A program made the translations under genes and the position numbers. This document shows positions 1 to 7,175 of a stretch of DNA of 64,000 bases, piece after piece (the first letter of the stretch is position 1; each line of letters starts with the position of its first letter). The stretch is from Aeromicrobium sp. Root236. Its GTDB lineage: Bacteria; Actinomycetota; Actinomycetes; Propionibacteriales; Nocardioidaceae. The notes beneath the pieces were generated by a model. The model did not search any database. It was not told the origin of the DNA and saw nothing but the letters and a program-made list of their open reading frames with translations. The stretch is from NCBI RefSeq assembly GCF_001428805.1, contig NZ_LMIS01000001.1:1050587-1114586 (forward strand), read 5' to 3'.

Positions 1-1496
1 CACGAGTCCTTGCCGTCCGAGGTCTCGATCAGCACCCTCGTGACCGCGTCGGTGCCGTGGCCCTGGTCGAGGATGCGTACGCGGAAGTCGATCAGGTGGA
101 AGCGGGCGACATCGGGATAGACCTGCTCGATCGCCTGACGCAGCGCATGGTCGAGCGCGTTGACCGGACCGTTGCCCTCGCCGATCACGGCGAGGCGCAC
201 TCCCCCGGCGACGAGCTTGACCGTCGCCTCGGCGACGGCGTCGTCACCGCGCGCGGACTCGGCCAGGACCCGCCAAGACTCGACGTCGAAGTACGAAGGC
301 CGCGCCCCGTCCATCTCCTCGGCGAGCAGTAGCTCGAACGACGCGTCAGCGGCCTCGAACGTGTAGCCGGACTGCTCCATCGCCTTGACCCGGTCGGTGA
401 CCCGGGCGAGTCGGGCCGGGTCGTCGGCCAGGTCGAAGCCCAGCTCCTTGCCCTTGAGCTCGATCGTGGCGCGACCGGCCATCTCCGACACGAGGAGACG
501 CATGTCGTTGCCGACCAGTGCCGGGTCGATGTGCTGGTAGAGGTTGGGGTCGACGCGGATCGCGCTGGCGTGCAGCCCCGCCTTGTGGGCGAACGCCGAG
601 ACGCCCGTGTAGGGCTGGCGGGCCGAGGGCGGGTAGTTCGTGATCTCCGCGATCGCGTGCGAGATCCGCGACGCGTCGGCGAGGGCGCCCTCAGGCAGCA
701 CGGTCATGCCGAGCTTGAGCTCGAGGTTGGCGACGCACGTGATGAGGTCGGCGTTGCCCGTGCGTTCGCCGTAGCCGTTGACGCAGCCCTGCACGTGCGT
801 CACACCGGCCTGGACCGCGGCCATCGAGTTGGCGACGGCGCATCCGGTGTCGTTGTGTGCGTGGATGCCGAGGCGTACGCCCGTGGTGGCGACGTCCGTG
901 ACGATCTCGGTGACCCAGTGCGGCAGCATGCCGCCGTTGGTGTCGCACAGGATGACGACCTCGGCGCCGGCGTCACCCGCGGCGCGTACGACCTCGAGTG
1001 CGTAGTCGCGGTTGGCGCGGTAGCCGTCGAAGAAGTGCTCGAGGTCGACGAACACCCGCTGCCCCTCCTCGCGGAGGTAGGTCACGGTGTCGCGCACCAT
1101 CGCGAGGTTCTCCTCGAGCGTGGTGCGCAGCGCCTCGGTGACGTGGCGGTCGTGGCTCTTGGCGACCAGTGTCACGACCGACGCACCCGAGTCGCGGAGC
1201 GCCTGGATCAGCGGATCCTCCGATGCCTGGACCCCGGCCCGCCGCGTGGCGCCGAACGCCGCGAGCGTCGCGTGCTTGAGGTCGAGCTCCTTGGCCGCCA
1301 GGGCGAAGAACTCGGTGTCCTTGGGGTTGGAGCCGGGCCAGCCGCCCTCGATGTAGCCCACGCCGAGGTCGTCGAGGTGACGAGCGATGTGCATCTTGTC
1401 CTGCACGGAGAGGTTGAGGCCCTCCTGCTGGGCGCCGTCTCGCATCGTCGTGTCATAGACGTGGAAGTCGCTCACGCTCTGGTGTCCTGCGTTCAC
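1..1496 (-). CDS. cimA: Citramalate synthase (C-terminus off the left edge)
   Basis: Condenses pyruvate with acetyl-CoA to citramalate, the entry step of the threonine-independent route to 2-oxobutyrate and isoleucine. About 498 codons are visible; the last few dozen residues and the stop lie outside. The HMGL-like TIM barrel starts with DTTMRDGAQQEG, then shows IHAHNDTG (metal site) and NGYGERTGNADL, with a LeuA-type dimerisation domain toward the C-terminus. The DTTMRDG and NGYGERTGNA blocks favour CimA over LeuA (family knowledge). GTG at 1496 follows AAGGA with 7 nt spacing; GTG at 1475 is an in-frame alternative. The gene lies behind an isoleucine-rich leader peptide and a terminator, so attenuation by charged tRNA-Ile is likely. 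Confidence 0.93.
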   Translation of the reverse strand, partial: MNAGHQSVSDFHVYDTTMRDGAQQEGLNLSVQDKMHIARHLDDLGVGYIEGGWPGSNPKDTEFFALAAKELDLKHATLAAFGATRRAGVQASEDPLIQALRDSGASVVTLVAKSHDRHVTEALRTTLEENLAMVRDTVTYLREEGQRVFVDLEHFFDGYRANRDYALEVVRAAGDAGAEVVILCDTNGGMLPHWVTEIVTDVATTGVRLGIHAHNDTGCAVANSMAAVQAGVTHVQGCVNGYGERTGNADLITCVANLELKLGMTVLPEGALADASRISHAIAEITNYPPSARQPYTGVSAFAHKAGLHASAIRVDPNLYQHIDPALVGNDMRLLVSEMAGRATIELKGKELGFDLADDPARLARVTDRVKAMEQSGYTFEAADASFELLLAEEMDGARPSYFDVESWRVLAESARGDDAVAEATVKLVAGGVRLAVIGEGNGPVNALDHALRQAIEQVYPDVARFHLIDFRVRILDQGHGTDAVTRVLIETSDGKDS

Positions 1497-1545
1497 TGCT
1501 CTGTCCTTCGGTCCGGTCGGCATCTCGGCCACTCGTCTCGACAAC

Positions 1546-1588
1546 AAAAAAGCCCCCCAGGATATGGGAGGCAGCGCGTCGGGGGCTT
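1546..1588 (-). terminator. Intrinsic terminator of the cimA attenuator
   Basis: On the minus strand AAGCCCCC (1588-1581) pairs with GGGGGCTT (1557-1550), closing a 23-nt loop, and runs into six consecutive T. It lies between the Ile leader peptide and the cimA start, where an attenuator terminator belongs. CGCGC in the loop can pair with GCGCG in the last leader codons, a possible antiterminator (inference). Confidence 0.85.
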
Positions 1589-1592
1589 GGTG

Positions 1593-1637
1593 TCAGTGCC
1601 CGGCGCGCCTGTCGATAATGATCGAGATGCTCTGCAT
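1593..1637 (-). CDS. Leader peptide of cimA with isoleucine control codons
   Basis: A 14-codon frame read MQSISIIIDRRAGH ends 5 nt before the terminator hairpin. Four of five consecutive codons (ATC TCG ATC ATT ATC) are isoleucine, the end product of the CimA branch. A -10 box TAGACT lies 7 nt upstream of the ATG and no Shine-Dalgarno is visible, so the peptide is probably translated from a leaderless transcript. In the classical attenuation model, ribosome stalling at the Ile codons would prevent the downstream terminator from forming. The mechanism is inferred; codons, hairpin and T-run are seen directly. Confidence 0.85.
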   Translation of the reverse strand: MQSISIIIDRRAGH

Positions 1638-1644
1638 GCGGCTC

Positions 1645-1654
1645 AGTCTAGACT
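1645..1654. promoter_or_regulatory. Palindromic shared -10 element for divergent transcripts
   Basis: AGTCTAGACT reads TAGACT on both strands. On the minus strand it lies 7 nt before the cimA leader ATG (1637); on the plus strand 9 nt before the ATG at 1664. Both transcripts could start at or near their start codons from one 10-bp palindrome. No good -35 hexamer is visible on either side. Confidence 0.6.
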
Positions 1655-1663
1655 GATCGACCT

Positions 1664-2359
1664 ATGACCGCCAGACCCGTCCCGCTCGACGTGGAGCCGA
1701 CCGTCATGTACGCCGTGATGACTCCGGACCCGTTGGAGTCCGAGGACCTGATCCCGCCACCCTCCCCCGAGCTGCTGCGTCACTACGGCTCGTCAGAGGT
1801 GGCAATGCGCCGGCTGAGGTCACGCCACCACCAGCGGCTCATCCTGCGCCGGACGAGCCTCGAGGACGCCGCCTTCACGATCCGCGACGCGCGCATCGAC
1901 GCGTTGCTGCTGGCCGAGGAGCACGACGGCGTCGTCATCGACCTCGGCATCCCCCGCGTCGTCGAGGGTCGCTCCGACGAGGTCTCCCTCGCACACGCCA
2001 CCCAGTGGTACACGGTCGACTACGAGGCGCTCGGCGAGGGCCGGGTCCGCACCGTCGGGCTCGCGTCGTTCGGCTTGCCCGAGATCGTGCTCGACGGCGT
2101 CGACGAGTCCTCCCACGCGATGTACACCGCAGTGCTCGCCGGGCTCGTCCACCGGCTCCTCGCGGAGTGGCCGGCCAACGACCCGGTCGGCCGCGCCACG
2201 GTGACCCTGCGCGACATCGCGTACGGGCTCGGCGACGCGGAGGCGGCGTCGACGCCCAAGGGCCGGTCGATCGACGTCGACATCGCGTACGACGCCGACG
2301 ACCACCTGCTTCTCGTCACGCTCGACGGCGACCCCGCCGAGTCGCTGTTCGCCCCCTGA
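1664..2359 (+). CDS. Hypothetical protein, 231 aa
   Basis: I do not recognise this family. It reads as a soluble, acidic protein without signal peptide or membrane segment, and its codon use matches its neighbours (C or G at most third positions), which supports a real gene. A proline-rich stretch (IPPPSPELL) near residue 30 precedes an Arg/His-rich segment around residues 49-61 and a mixed alpha/beta remainder. It diverges from the cimA leader across a shared -10 palindrome and converges on aspA with 2 bp between stops. The ATG at 1664 is 9 nt after TAGACT, fitting a near-leaderless transcript. Confidence 0.7.
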   Translation: MTARPVPLDVEPTVMYAVMTPDPLESEDLIPPPSPELLRHYGSSEVAMRRLRSRHHQRLILRRTSLEDAAFTIRDARIDALLLAEEHDGVVIDLGIPRVVEGRSDEVSLAHATQWYTVDYEALGEGRVRTVGLASFGLPEIVLDGVDESSHAMYTAVLAGLVHRLLAEWPANDPVGRATVTLRDIAYGLGDAEAASTPKGRSIDVDIAYDADDHLLLVTLDGDPAESLFAP

Positions 2360-2361
2360 CC

Positions 2362-3792
2362 TCAGCCGGCCGGTTCGTCCCGCTTCGACCGCTTGGGTGC
2401 GAGGTGCGCCAGCGTCTCAGGACGCAGGATCGCCTCGAGCTTCTCCGGGGGCAGCAGGCCACGTTCGAGGACGATCTCCGCCACACCACGACCTGTCGCC
2501 AGCGCCTCCTGGGCGACGTCGGTCGCCGCGGAGTAGCCGATGTAGGGGTTGAGGGCGGTGACCAGGCCGATCGAGTTCTCGACCTCGCTGCGCAGCAGCT
2601 CGACGTTGGCGGTGATGCCGTCGACGCAGCGCGACGCCAGCACCAGGATCGCCTCGCGCAGCCGGGAGATGCCGGCCGACAGCGAGTAGCAGATGACCGG
2701 CTCGAACGCGTTGAGCTGCAGCTGGCCGCCCTCGGCCGCCATCGTCACCGTCACGTCGTGCCCGATGACCTGGAACGCGACCTGGTTGACCACCTCGGGG
2801 ATGACCGGGTTGACCTTGCCGGGCATGATGCTCGACCCGGCCTGCACCGCCGGCAGGTTGATCTCGTTGAAGCCGGCACGCGGGCCCGACGACAGCAGGC
2901 GCAGGTCGTTGCAGATCTTGGAGAGCTTGACCGCGACCCGCTTGAGCGTGCCGGACAGCTGCACGAACGCACCGCAGTCCTGCGTGGCCTCGATCAGGTC
3001 CACCGCGCTCTCGAGCGGCAGGCCGGTGATCCGCGAGAGGTGGTCGCACGCGGACGGGACGTAGCCGGCCGGCGCGTTGAGCTGAGTGCCGATCGCCGTC
3101 GCGCCGAGGTTGATCTCGTGCAGCAGCAGCACCGCCTCGGAGAGCCGGCTCCGGTCCTCGGAGATCATCAGGGAGTACGTGCGGAACTCCTGCCCCAACG
3201 TCATGGGCACGGCGTCCTGCAGCTGCGTACGGCCCATCTTGAGGACGTCGTGGAACTCGTCGGCCTTGGCCGCGAACGAGGCCTCCAGCACCGCCATGGC
3301 GTCGAGCAACGCGTGCGTCGCCAGGATGATCGCGATCTTGACCGCGGTCGGGTAGACGTCGTTGGTCGACTGGCTCAGGTTGACGTGCTCGTTGGGGTGG
3401 ATGACGTGGTAGTCGCCCTTCTTGTGCCCCATCAGCTCGAGCGCGCGGTTGGCGATGACCTCGTTGGCGTTCATGTTGGTCGACGTGCCGGCGCCGCCCT
3501 GGATGACGTCGACGATGAACTCGTCGCGCAGCTCACCGCTGCGGATCTCCTCGCAGGCCTGGCGGATCGCGTCGTAGCGCTCGTCGTCGAGCAGCCCGAG
3601 GTCGTGGTTGGCCGCCGCGGCCGCCTCCTTGACCGCAGCCAGCGCCTCGACGAGGAACGGGCTCGTGCCGATCGGGATGCCGGTGATGGGGAAGTTCTCG
3701 AGGGCGCGGAGTGTGTGCACTCCCCAATAGGCCTCGAGGGGGACGTCACGGTCGCCGATCAGATCGTGTTCGGAACGCGTGGCAATGGTCAT
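2362..3792 (-). CDS. aspA: Aspartate ammonia-lyase
   Basis: Cytoplasmic enzyme that deaminates L-aspartate to fumarate and ammonia reversibly. At 476 aa it has normal length. The superfamily signature GSSIMPGKVNP is at residues 319-329 and carries the catalytic serine loop. GTSTNMNANEV (102-112), STNDVYP (142-148) and GRTQLQDAVP (187-196) are also present, and the last block reads as aspartase rather than fumarase (family knowledge). The ATG at 3792 opens a normal N-terminus. The gene is downstream of ilvE on the same strand but separated by a strong 40-bp palindrome, so it probably has its own promoter, perhaps with -10 TATGGT near 3842-3837. Confidence 0.93.
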   Translation of the reverse strand: MTIATRSEHDLIGDRDVPLEAYWGVHTLRALENFPITGIPIGTSPFLVEALAAVKEAAAAANHDLGLLDDERYDAIRQACEEIRSGELRDEFIVDVIQGGAGTSTNMNANEVIANRALELMGHKKGDYHVIHPNEHVNLSQSTNDVYPTAVKIAIILATHALLDAMAVLEASFAAKADEFHDVLKMGRTQLQDAVPMTLGQEFRTYSLMISEDRSRLSEAVLLLHEINLGATAIGTQLNAPAGYVPSACDHLSRITGLPLESAVDLIEATQDCGAFVQLSGTLKRVAVKLSKICNDLRLLSSGPRAGFNEINLPAVQAGSSIMPGKVNPVIPEVVNQVAFQVIGHDVTVTMAAEGGQLQLNAFEPVICYSLSAGISRLREAILVLASRCVDGITANVELLRSEVENSIGLVTALNPYIGYSAATDVAQEALATGRGVAEIVLERGLLPPEKLEAILRPETLAHLAPKRSKRDEPAG

Positions 3793-3865
3793 GTGCAGCC
3801 TCCAGTACGGGGCGCGTCGTTGAGCCCCACATGGCGACCATAGAGCAATCGGGCGCTCACGTGCG

Positions 3866-3905
3866 GAAGGGGATGACTGTACTGGCCAGTACAGTCATCC
3901 CCTTC
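3866..3905. repeat. 40-bp perfect palindrome between ilvE and aspA
   Basis: The sequence is symmetric about 3885/3886, with a core of ACTGTACTGG and CCAGTACAGT flanked by GGGGATG and CATCCCC arms. As RNA it makes an 18 to 20-bp stem starting 12 nt after the ilvE stop, so it may be the leuB-ilvE terminator, although no U-tract follows on either strand. It also lies just upstream of the presumed aspA -35 region and could be an operator. The symmetry is certain; the role is not. Confidence 0.75.
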
Positions 3906-3917
3906 TCGTGCGCGCTG

Positions 3918-5018
3918 CTATGCAGGCACTATCTGGTGGAGCCAGCCGTGGCGATCCGTCGCGCGACCGTACTGGATGTCGACCAGTGCCGAGCGGATGT
4001 CGGTCGTGATCTTGCCGGCCTCACCGTCGCCGCTGACGGCCTCGCCGCCGTCCCACTTGAGCGAGCTGATCGGCGTCACGACCGCCGCCGTGCCACAGGC
4101 GAACACCTCGGTGATCGTGCCGTCGGCGGTGCCGTCGCGCCACTCGTCGATGCTCACGCGCCGCTCGACGACGTCATAGCCGAGGTCACGGGCGATCTGC
4201 AGGATCGAGTCGCGGGTGACGCCCTCGAGGATCGAGCCGGACAGCTCGGGCGTGACGATCGATCCGTCGGAGTGGACGAAGAACAGGTTCATGCCACCGA
4301 GCTCCTCGACCCACTTGTGCTCGGTCGAGTCGAGGAACGCCACCTGGGCGCAACCGTGCTGCGTCGCCTCCTGCTGCGGGAGCAGGCTCGCGGCGTAGTT
4401 GCCGCCGCACTTGGCGGCGCCCGTGCCGCCGGTGCCGGCGCGCGAGTACTCCGAGGACAGCCAGATCGACACCGCCTCGACCCCGCCCGGGAAGTACGCC
4501 CCGGCGGGTGACGCGATGACGGCGTAGGTCACGTGCTGGCTCGGACGAACGCCGAGGAACACCTCGGAGGCGTACATGAACGGTCGCAGGTAGAGGCTCT
4601 TCTCGCCGCCGGACGGAGCCCAGGCGCGATCGGCCGTGACCAGGTCACGGATCGAGCCGAGGAACCAGTCGGTCGGCAACTCCGGCAGCGCGAGGCGGTG
4701 TGCCGAGCGCTGCATGCGCTCCGCGTTGGCCTCGGGCCGGAACGACCAGATCGAGCCGTCCTCGTGGACGTAGGCCTTGAGGCCCTCGAAGATCTCCTGG
4801 GCGTAGTGCAGCACCGCTGTCGCGGGATCGAGCATCAGCGGACCGTAGGGCACGACGCGGGCATCGGCCCAGCCGGTGTCGGGCGTCCACTCGGCCAGGA
4901 ACATGTGGTCGGTGAAGTGGTTGCCGAAACCGGGGTTGTCGAGGATGGCCTCGCGCTGCTCGTCGGTCTTCGCCGCGGGGTTCGGCTCGAACCTGCTCGC
5001 GAAATGGTTGGAAGTCAT
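3918..5018 (-). CDS. ilvE: Branched-chain amino acid aminotransferase
   Basis: PLP enzyme (fold IV) performing the last transamination to valine, leucine and isoleucine. It is 366 aa from ATG 5018. The PLP lysine is K203 in GAAKCGGNYA, preceded by YLRPFMYASE and followed by the family block near LSGSILEGVTRDS. Both are typical of actinobacterial BCAT. AGGA lies 5 nt before an in-frame GTG at 5027, which could be the true start. The gene follows leuB by about 40 bp; a stem AGCGGTC/GACCGCT spans the leuB stop. It probably shares the leuB transcript and its BCAA-responsive leader. Confidence 0.94.
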   Translation of the reverse strand: MTSNHFASRFEPNPAAKTDEQREAILDNPGFGNHFTDHMFLAEWTPDTGWADARVVPYGPLMLDPATAVLHYAQEIFEGLKAYVHEDGSIWSFRPEANAERMQRSAHRLALPELPTDWFLGSIRDLVTADRAWAPSGGEKSLYLRPFMYASEVFLGVRPSQHVTYAVIASPAGAYFPGGVEAVSIWLSSEYSRAGTGGTGAAKCGGNYAASLLPQQEATQHGCAQVAFLDSTEHKWVEELGGMNLFFVHSDGSIVTPELSGSILEGVTRDSILQIARDLGYDVVERRVSIDEWRDGTADGTITEVFACGTAAVVTPISSLKWDGGEAVSGDGEAGKITTDIRSALVDIQYGRATDRHGWLHQIVPA

Positions 5019-5061
5019 AGTAATCACGGTAGTCCTATTTCGGGTCAAAGGTAAGCGGTCA

Positions 5062-6120
5062 TTAACCGACCGCTACGCCCTCGGCCACACGTGAAGCTAT
5101 GGCCCCTCCCACCTCCTCCGTGCTGCGCGGTGCCGCGCCTCGTTCGGCGATGTCGGCCTCGACCGCGGAGCTGATGCGGGCCGCCGCCTCCGGCAGGCCG
5201 AGGTGCTCGAGCAGGAGGGCGCCGGACAGGATCGCGGCCGTCGGGTCGGCCTTGTGCTGACCCGCGATGTCGGGGGCCGAGCCGTGGACCGGCTCGAACA
5301 TGCTGGGGGCCGTACGGTCGGGGTTGACGTTGCCGCTGGCGGCCAGGCCGATGCCTCCGGTGATCGCCGCGGCGAGGTCCGTGAGGATGTCGCCGAAGAG
5401 GTTGTCGGTGACGATGACGTCGAACCGCGCCGGATCCGTGACGAGGAAGATCGTCGCGGCGTCGACATGGAGGTAGTCGACCGCGACGTCCGGGAACTCG
5501 GCCGCGACGGCGTCGACCGTGCGCGTCCAGAGGTGACCGGCGTGCACGAGCACGTTGTTCTTGTGGACGAGCGTCAGCTTCTTGCGCGGACGGGCCTGAG
5601 CGCGGGCGAAGGCGTCGCGGACGACGCGCTCGACGCCGTAGGCGGTGTTGATGCTGACCTCGGTCGCGAGCTCATGGGGCGTGCCGACGCGGATCGCACC
5701 GCCGTTGCCGACGTAGGGGCCTTCGGTGCCCTCGCGGACGACGACGAAGTCGATCGCACCGGGATCGGCGAGCGGTGTGGCAACGCCAGGGAAGAGCTTG
5801 GACGGGCGCAGGTTGACGTAGTGGTCGAGGGCGAACCGCAGCTTGAGGAGCAGGCCGCGCTCGAGGACGCCGGAGGGCACGCTCGGGTCACCGACGGCGC
5901 CGAGCAGGATCGCATCATGGCCCCGGATCTCCTCCAGGACCGAGTCGGGCAGGGTCTCCCCCGTGGCGTGCCAGCGCTTGGCACCGAGGTCGTACTCGGT
6001 GCTGCTGAACGAGGCGTCGTGATCGGCGGCGACGAGGTTGAGGACCTGGAGCGCCTGTGCGGTCACTTCGGGTCCGATGCCGTCTCCGGGCACCACTGCG
6101 AGGGAAAACGAGCGAGTCAT
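5062..6120 (-). CDS. leuB: 3-isopropylmalate dehydrogenase
   Basis: NAD-dependent oxidative decarboxylase of 3-isopropylmalate in leucine synthesis; in the citramalate route LeuB also oxidises 3-methylmalate, which fits the nearby cimA. It is 352 aa from ATG 6120 and shows PGDGIGPEV at the N-terminus, [13 protein letters not shown], the metal/NAD loop [15 protein letters not shown] and [17 protein letters not shown] 6120 lies 7 nt after a TAGAAT box, suggesting a leaderless proximal start; an ATG at 6129 is in frame. Further upstream are a 31-aa small ORF, a long-range RNA stem and a leader peptide rich in Leu/Val/Ile codons. Confidence 0.95.
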   Translation of the reverse strand: MTRSFSLAVVPGDGIGPEVTAQALQVLNLVAADHDASFSSTEYDLGAKRWHATGETLPDSVLEEIRGHDAILLGAVGDPSVPSGVLERGLLLKLRFALDHYVNLRPSKLFPGVATPLADPGAIDFVVVREGTEGPYVGNGGAIRVGTPHELATEVSINTAYGVERVVRDAFARAQARPRKKLTLVHKNNVLVHAGHLWTRTVDAVAAEFPDVAVDYLHVDAATIFLVTDPARFDVIVTDNLFGDILTDLAAAITGGIGLAASGNVNPDRTAPSMFEPVHGSAPDIAGQHKADPTAAILSGALLLEHLGLPEAAARISSAVEADIAERGAAPRSTEEVGGAIASRVAEGVAVG

Positions 6121-6127
6121 GAGCGTC

Positions 6128-6133
6128 ATTCTA
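6128..6133 (-). promoter_or_regulatory. Proximal leuB -10 box
   Basis: TAGAAT on the minus strand ends 7 nt before ATG 6120, the spacing seen for other apparently leaderless genes here. It would give leuB a basal promoter independent of the leader at 6497. The -35 is weak. Confidence 0.45.
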
Positions 6134-6177
6134 GGCAGGCAAGTCTCAGGATATGAAACCTGCGTCTTGGTATGTGG

Positions 6178-6273
6178 TCAGTTGTCGTCGGGTCGTTCGG
6201 ACGACTCGAGCTCGGGGGTCGAGGCCTCGTCGCGCAGGTGCGCGGGGCCCCACTCCATCAGTCGGGGTTCCAT
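6178..6273 (-). CDS. Small ORF of 31 aa in the leuB leader
   Basis: The frame starts with MEPRLMEWGPAHLRDEA and ends after an acidic tail. It has the best Shine-Dalgarno of the region, AAGGAG 6 nt before the ATG, and ends 57 bp before leuB. It has no membrane segment and I do not recognise it. Because it lies between the BCAA-codon leader peptide and leuB, it may be a conserved small protein of the leu operon or a second translated leader element. Its reality rests on the ribosome binding site and regular codon use. Confidence 0.5.
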   Translation of the reverse strand: MEPRLMEWGPAHLRDEASTPELESSERPDDN

Positions 6274-6318
6274 GGCGATCTCCTTCGGTGTCGGACGTGG
6301 TGCGGGTCCGGTGCGGGT

Positions 6319-6416
6319 CCGCCGTTCCACCAGACACGTGTCCGGAGATCATCCGAGGAGAGTACGAAAAGTGTGCGATCAGATCGTGATCAAGCACCCC
6401 TGCGGCGGAACGGCGG
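6319..6416 (-). promoter_or_regulatory. Long-range stem in the leuB leader RNA
   Basis: CCGCCGTTCC (plus strand 6319-6328) is the exact reverse complement of GGAACGGCGG (6407-6416), allowing a 10-bp stem across 78 nt downstream of the leader peptide. Within it lie GATCAGATCGTGATC (dyad with 5-bp arms) and ACACGTGT. It could be the alternative fold of the regulatory leader. No U-tailed terminator is seen. Confidence 0.45.
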
Positions 6417-6431
6417 GCCAACGCCGAAACT

Positions 6432-6468
6432 CCGCGGCAGGGTGTAGCCCTAAGAGGCCCTGCCGCGG
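6432..6468 (-). promoter_or_regulatory. 11-bp hairpin overlapping the leuB leader peptide
   Basis: CCGCGGCAGGG (6432-6442) and CCCTGCCGCGG (6458-6468) are perfect complements with a 15-nt loop. On the minus-strand RNA the 5-prime arm starts about one codon after the L-V-V-I control codons, so a ribosome stalled there would cover it. No T-run follows, so it is not a simple terminator. An antiterminator, anti-antiterminator or pseudoknot stem similar in idea to the actinobacterial LEU element is possible. Confidence 0.6.
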
Positions 6469-6497
6469 CAAGCGATTACTACGAGCTGCTTCCGCAT
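6450..6497 (-). CDS. Leader peptide upstream of leuB with Leu/Val/Ile codons
   Basis: A 15-codon frame reads MRKQLVVIACRGRAS. The control run is CTC GTA GTA ATC (Leu-Val-Val-Ile). Tandem GTA is striking in DNA that otherwise uses GTC and GTG, and the nine bases CTCGTAGTA recur exactly in the ilvB leader. A TAGACT box (6512-6507) ends 9 nt before the ATG and no Shine-Dalgarno is visible. The 11-bp hairpin begins within the codons just after the control run. The target is presumed to be leuB-ilvE, 370 nt downstream past a small ORF. Confidence 0.65.
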   Translation of the reverse strand: MRKQLVVIACRGRAS

Positions 6498-6611
6498 GGT
6501 GGAGCCAGTCTAGACACGCGCACGCCGTCCTGTCCGGCAAACGTGGGGCGCGTCTCAGGGCCCGAGACGAGACGCGCGTGCTCTGTCAGCGGATCGTGAC
6601 AGACTGGCCAG

Positions 6612-7175
6612 GTGAGTGCCCCCGCTGAAGTCCCCGCGCTCGTCTCGAGCACTCTCGACCTGTCCCGCCAGCGCGGGTTCATCACGTCGATCCGCAACGA
6701 GACCGGTCGCCTGCTGGCGTCTCTGGCCGCCTCACGCACTGGGACGCTCGCCGAGCTGGGCACCGGCTGCGGCGTCGGGTCGGCCTGGCTCTCCAGCGGC
6801 GCGCCCAAGGATGCCCGCGTCGTCAGCGCCGAGCTCGATCCAGCTCTGGCCGGCGACGTGCAGAAGATCTTCGCCGACATCGACAACGTCGACGTCATCG
6901 CCGGTGACTGGTCGAGCCTCGAGCAGTACGCCCCGTTCTCCCTGCTGTTCGTCGACGTCCGTGAGGTCATGCAGGACATCGACGTCATCGCCGACCTGCT
7001 GGAGCCGGGTGGCATCGCCGTCCTCGACGACTTCGTGCCGTCGGCGTTCTGGCCGCCGATCGTCGAGGGTCGCGTCGACACCGTGCGCGAGCAGTGGCTC
7101 ACCGACGAGCGCTTCGCCGCGGTCGAGATGCTGATCGACGTCGACGCCTCGTTGATCATCGCGACCCGGCGCTAG
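6612..7175 (+). CDS. SAM-dependent O-methyltransferase-like protein
   Basis: A 187-aa class I methyltransferase of unknown substrate. The SAM-binding glycine motif is LAELGTGCGVG near residue 47, followed by an acidic residue at the end of strand 2 (SAELDP) and LFVDVREV / IAVLDDFV in place of the later motifs. The organisation resembles short COMT-like (O-methyltransferase family 3) proteins. The GTG start lies 6 nt after CAGACT, a likely -10, so the mRNA is probably leaderless. It diverges from the leuB leader across about 115 bp and converges on the permease gene with adjacent stops. Confidence 0.75.
   Translation: MSAPAEVPALVSSTLDLSRQRGFITSIRNETGRLLASLAASRTGTLAELGTGCGVGSAWLSSGAPKDARVVSAELDPALAGDVQKIFADIDNVDVIAGDWSSLEQYAPFSLLFVDVREVMQDIDVIADLLEPGGIAVLDDFVPSAFWPPIVEGRVDTVREQWLTDERFAAVEMLIDVDASLIIATRR

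Noticed and set aside
5044-5075. Stem AGCGGTC/GACCGCT over the leuB stop as an ilvE attenuator
   Set aside because: No U-tract and no leader frame with BCAA codons; probably chance or a weak processing site.
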